Source of the DNA: Pelargonium nanum
Taxonomy: Eukaryota; Streptophyta; Magnoliopsida; Geraniales; Geraniaceae
Direction of reading: 5' to 3'
NCBI GenBank assembly: GCA_036897485.1
Contig: JAYMTF010001137.1
Coordinates: 1-25,981 of the forward strand
DNA: 25,981 nucleotides
Both the position numbers and the translations under genes were made by a program. Below are positions 22,591 to 25,981 of the stretch, one piece after another. The notes below the pieces were generated by a model that made no database searches, had not been told where the DNA came from, and saw only the letters and a list, made by a program, of their open reading frames with translations. Positions within the stretch are counted from its first letter, which is position 1; each line of letters starts with the position of its first letter.

Positions 22591-23681
22591 TTGTGCAGGA
22601 AGAGCAACAACCTCGATTCCATCAGAAACCGATGAGTGTATTTACATGTGTATTTATCGAAGCTCCTAGTGTATTTATCATGTGTGTTGTTGTAATTGTT
22701 TTTACGTTATTGGATGTCCACGTCCTTATGTAGTCATTTCTTTATTGTTATTGCATTGTGATTCCTTTGTAAATTGATTTGATTTGTGTCCAAATGAAAA
22801 TTATACTCATTTCTACTCAAATTATTCTCACAAATATTGGATATTACAATTTTCCAATTGCCTAATAAATATGAATTTTCTTAAAAATTAAGTGCATAAG
22901 CTAGTAAATTTCTAGTATCATCAATGAAAATTTGAGAGATTTTGGGAGTTAAATTGTGAATCATGATTTATAATATAATAAGCTAGTAAATTTTTGACTA
23001 ATTTTTGTCACTCATTTTATATTAAAATATTATAATTTTTGTAACATCATATAGACTTAACGACTTTCATCACCTCATTTTTCCGCAGCGACTAATTCGA
23101 AATGTTTTTCTATACAATTTTGTATTAAATCAGACCTATACTTCATATTTTGATCCAAAACGAAACAATTTAAAGTTTAGGAGGATATATTTAAAATAGT
23201 ATCATGATGTTTTGTACCTTTATATATCTTTTTCTTTTTTTGATGACTTACCATATAAAAAAACTTCACACTCACACCCCATACCATACCCACGAGATGT
23301 CTAGAATACAAGTCCTCGAGCTTACACCAAAGTCTTGCTATCACTTGATCAAGTGCTTAACGTTACAGTGTATTGTCTTGAAAGATAGTCCGAGAACATA
23401 AAATAACGAAAATATTGGAAATGGTTGGGTTTGCTTACGTTGGCACCTAAATATTATAGTAGTAGTGAAGACAGGTAGGTGATTGTGATTCGCATCACAA
23501 GTTGGACCAAATGGTATTATCCTGAAAGCCATATTGGATGTACCACTAGTTGTATTTGTAGTTATAGTATTTGTAGTTGCAAATCACTTTTTTTGATACG
23601 CAACCTAACTTTGGTTTTGGATTTGGTGCCTTAAGATATGGGCTTTCCATCAACACCCACCTAGTATTACATTACAAAAAT

Positions 23682-23773
23682 CGACTCACGTTTATTTCTA
23701 CCATTAAATATTCGTTCATTTCTTTTACGACTCACGTTTATTTATACTATTAAATATTCGTTCATTTCTTTTA
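23682..23773 (+). repeat. 46-bp tandem duplication, two copies
   Basis: Units at 23682-23727 and 23728-23773 are head to tail and differ at two of 46 positions. Each begins CGACTCACG and ends TTCATTTCTTTTA. The close match suggests a recent local duplication by slippage or unequal exchange. Confidence 0.9.
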
Positions 23774-24128
23774 CGTGTGCAAAAAAATCATTATAATTTG
23801 ATAATTACAATTTACATGTGAGAATTGAGTTCAAGGGCAACATAGTAATTTTAGTACAGACTCGTGAGCCATTGATTGTCATCTTGTTGGAACACAACCC
23901 GTGTCTCAGTCAGATCAGACTCGTGATTCACTCTCTTTGACTCTTCGTATTGCGCAAAATTTCCACTTTCTTTTTAAAATTTAATCTGTCTCTCGTGATA
24001 TCATTCAAACAATATTGTGTGTGTTTTATCAACATATTAAATAGTACTTTATTCATAATTCGAAAAGAAAACAACGTACAAAGTTCCAGAGGCTAGAATT
24101 TGAAAAAACTATTACAATATTTTACTAA

Positions 24129-24329
24129 AATAAACGGGAGTTGAATCCAATACTCCAAGCTGCACTGACAGAGAGACGAGCAATGGTTGGTAGAGTGACC
24201 AATGAAGAAGATAGGGCATTGGATTTTGTGAACGATGACAAGAAAACTTTCCTTTCCAACATCTATGGATCCCTGTTTTATGTCTTTCACACCCTTATGT
24301 ATTCGGGTTATTTGTGCAATCCGTCGTAA
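24129..24329 (+). other. coding-like fragment, unidentified
   Basis: The plus frame stays open over 66 codons and reads with protein-like composition, including TNEEDRALDF and GSLFYVFHTLMYSGYL, the latter hydrophobic. It has no ATG at its beginning (the first internal Met is near 24184), and the opposite strand is open over the same span, which weakens the case. I do not recognise the family. It may be an exon relic captured by a transposon, or chance. Confidence 0.2.
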
Positions 24330-25912
24330 AAATTTAAGAGCGTCGTGCCTCAATGTTGAACCTTATGAATGAGAAATGTGAAATAAAATTTGACCCTCAC
24401 TCGAAAAGAAAATTATGAAACACGAAGAGAATTCAAAAGTATACTCAAGTAACTTATGTGAAAAACAAGTTCAAGAGTCTCCTATGTTGATAGTGGTGAG
24501 ACAATGTTAATTAAGAGATGTGAGATGTGAAGACATGACCAAAATCACTCAAATGCTCCAAACATTAGAGAGAAATCTCTAAAACCTTGAAGTGTGTGAG
24601 TACTTAGGATATGCAACAAATCGGGCACTCAAAATTATATAATATTATCACCATAGTCGAATTTAGTCAAAAAAATTATAAGACAAGAAGTCGATAATTG
24701 TATTTTATTGGGGTAGGCCTGAGAATGGGAGTGTGCACAAGACGTATTCCATAGCTTAAATTCACCCTACATAGAACGACTAACTAATACGCGGTTCGTG
24801 CAACCTTGTCCACCTTGCATATGACTAAAATTAATGCATAGAAAACTTTTCTATTTATATAAGTCTTTCTAAATATTTTCCACCAATCACAATTTAGTAG
24901 ATTCTCCTATCGATACCCTCTATGTATATACGGGCTGAGATGAAAAACACACTTTTGTGAATTATGTTTACTAAATTCGATTCACTTGCTTTCTTGTCGG
25001 AGATGAATTTCATTGCGAGTATGAACTGAAGTGAACCGAGATTTACATTTATAAGTATCGTTGGATGACAATTACAAATAGTCTTCCGTCAAGCCGAGAA
25101 GGAGAAATTGTATCACCAATCTACTAAATTTGTGTTTTTTTTTATATATTTATTACATTTTATATTGCACTACAAATATGATTTTTTTTTCTTCTTAGTC
25201 ACAGTTATTACCAAATTATCAACCATTTTATTTCAAAATATAATTAAAACCTATTAATTAGCGTAGGTGACAACTCACGAAATCAACATCACTGTTGACA
25301 ATTGGTGAATGTCCACTTACGAAACCCTTATTAAAGTCCACAAATTAATATCAAATAGATTAACATCAACAAACACTATTGACCGTAAATTGACAGATTT
25401 AGCCTTTAGGGTCTCATATATAGAAGAACATAGATGTGTTGAACAAATGTATCAACATTTGTTTTATTTACTGAGTGCAGTGGTAGTATTTAATATTTAT
25501 TACGTCACAAACAAACCATATTCCATGTATACAAACATTTTTAAAAATTATTTAAGGTATTGTCGATGATAAAAAAAAAACAAAATAGAAAACTGAAATC
25601 TAAATATTTTTTAATATAATTTGGACTTTAATTAGCTTTTTATTAATTGATGAGTGAATTGAACAATGACACGCCATATGAATCTACGTCAGCGGTCATG
25701 TTATTTTAAAAAGATACATAATATTAATAAGAAAATATCATATTCAGTACAAGTAGACAAAATATGTCACTAAAACTAACACAATAAATTAATTTGAAAC
25801 GATTTTTGACGTATTTTGGATTAAAACCTATCAATGTTGATACATTTTGATTAAAACGAATTTTTTTAAAATTTATAGATTGAAACTATATGTTTCAAAT
25901 AGTTCATTAACA

Positions 25913-25981
25913 CTAGTATTTGACCTCGTGCGTTGCACGGGTAGTATACCAAATTTTATAAAGAAAAATATTATTTATATG
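25913..25981 (-). mobile_element. Helitron-like 3' terminus, element runs off the window
   Basis: On the minus strand the sequence shows an eight-pair hairpin (stem ACCCGTGC with GCACG-A-GGT, one bulged base, three-base loop) at 25942-25923, a six-base spacer, then CTAG at 25916-25913 followed by T. Plant Helitrons end in CTRR before a host T, preceded within about ten bases by a short GC-rich hairpin, which fits. There is no target-site duplication or inverted repeat to test. The body would lie beyond 25981, so type and autonomy are unknown. Confidence 0.45.

Larger units (their letters stand above)
22600..25912. other. intergenic region, AT-rich, no convincing gene
   Basis: After the promoter of the DUF21/CBS gene, this stretch has no reading frame with a recognisable domain and an ATG. 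It holds long A/T runs (for example near 25135-25190 and 25570), the 46-bp tandem duplication at 23682 and a coding-like fragment near 24141. I see no retrotransposon protein words. Much of it is probably decayed mobile DNA. Confidence 0.45.

Noticed and set aside
25309-25569. 86-codon plus frame near the right end
   Set aside because: AT-rich random-like composition, no domain, no supporting promoter.

Overview
The window reads as nuclear DNA of a flowering plant, probably a eudicot. It is AT-rich, its genes are split by many short AT-rich introns with GT-AG borders, and all three large genes match plant protein families. I cannot fix the genus. No bacterial-style operon, CRISPR array, rRNA gene or intact tRNA gene is visible.

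Layout from left to right. Positions 1-2690 are intergenic, with short tandem and direct repeats and no supportable gene. Positions 2952-3260 (+) hold a small intronless gene for a 102-residue protein with one AT-hook. Positions 3261-4751 are intergenic. Positions 4752-9852 (-) hold an eight-exon gene for the wybutosine enzyme TYW1 (flavodoxin half plus radical-SAM half, 650 aa). Positions 9853-10937 hold a Ty1/copia remnant and a tRNA-derived, SINE-like segment. Positions 10938-15155 (-) hold an eight-exon gene for a Golgi-type putative methyltransferase of the PMT28 type (726 aa). Positions 15164-16515 hold a candidate 5'-UTR intron, spacer and a decayed repeat rich in CACGA words. Positions 16516-22412 (-) hold a twelve-exon gene for a DUF21/CBS-domain membrane protein of the CNNM/CorC class (522 aa). 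Positions 22600-25981 are intergenic, with a 46-bp tandem duplication, an unidentified coding-like fragment, and a probable Helitron 3' end whose body runs off the right edge.

The three large genes lie on the minus strand, with about 1.1 kb between TYW1 and PMT28 and about 1.4 kb between PMT28 and the CBS gene. They have no evident shared pathway: tRNA(Phe) modification on the cytosolic face of the ER, wall or glycan methylation in the Golgi, and membrane ion transport. I assembled every exon by hand; in each model all junctions keep the reading frame and the total length is a whole number of codons. I found no strong evidence for a new biological system. The better leads are the altered SAM motif I in the PMT28-type protein, the orphan AT-hook protein, the tRNA-like structure next to the copia remnant, and the Helitron-like terminus.
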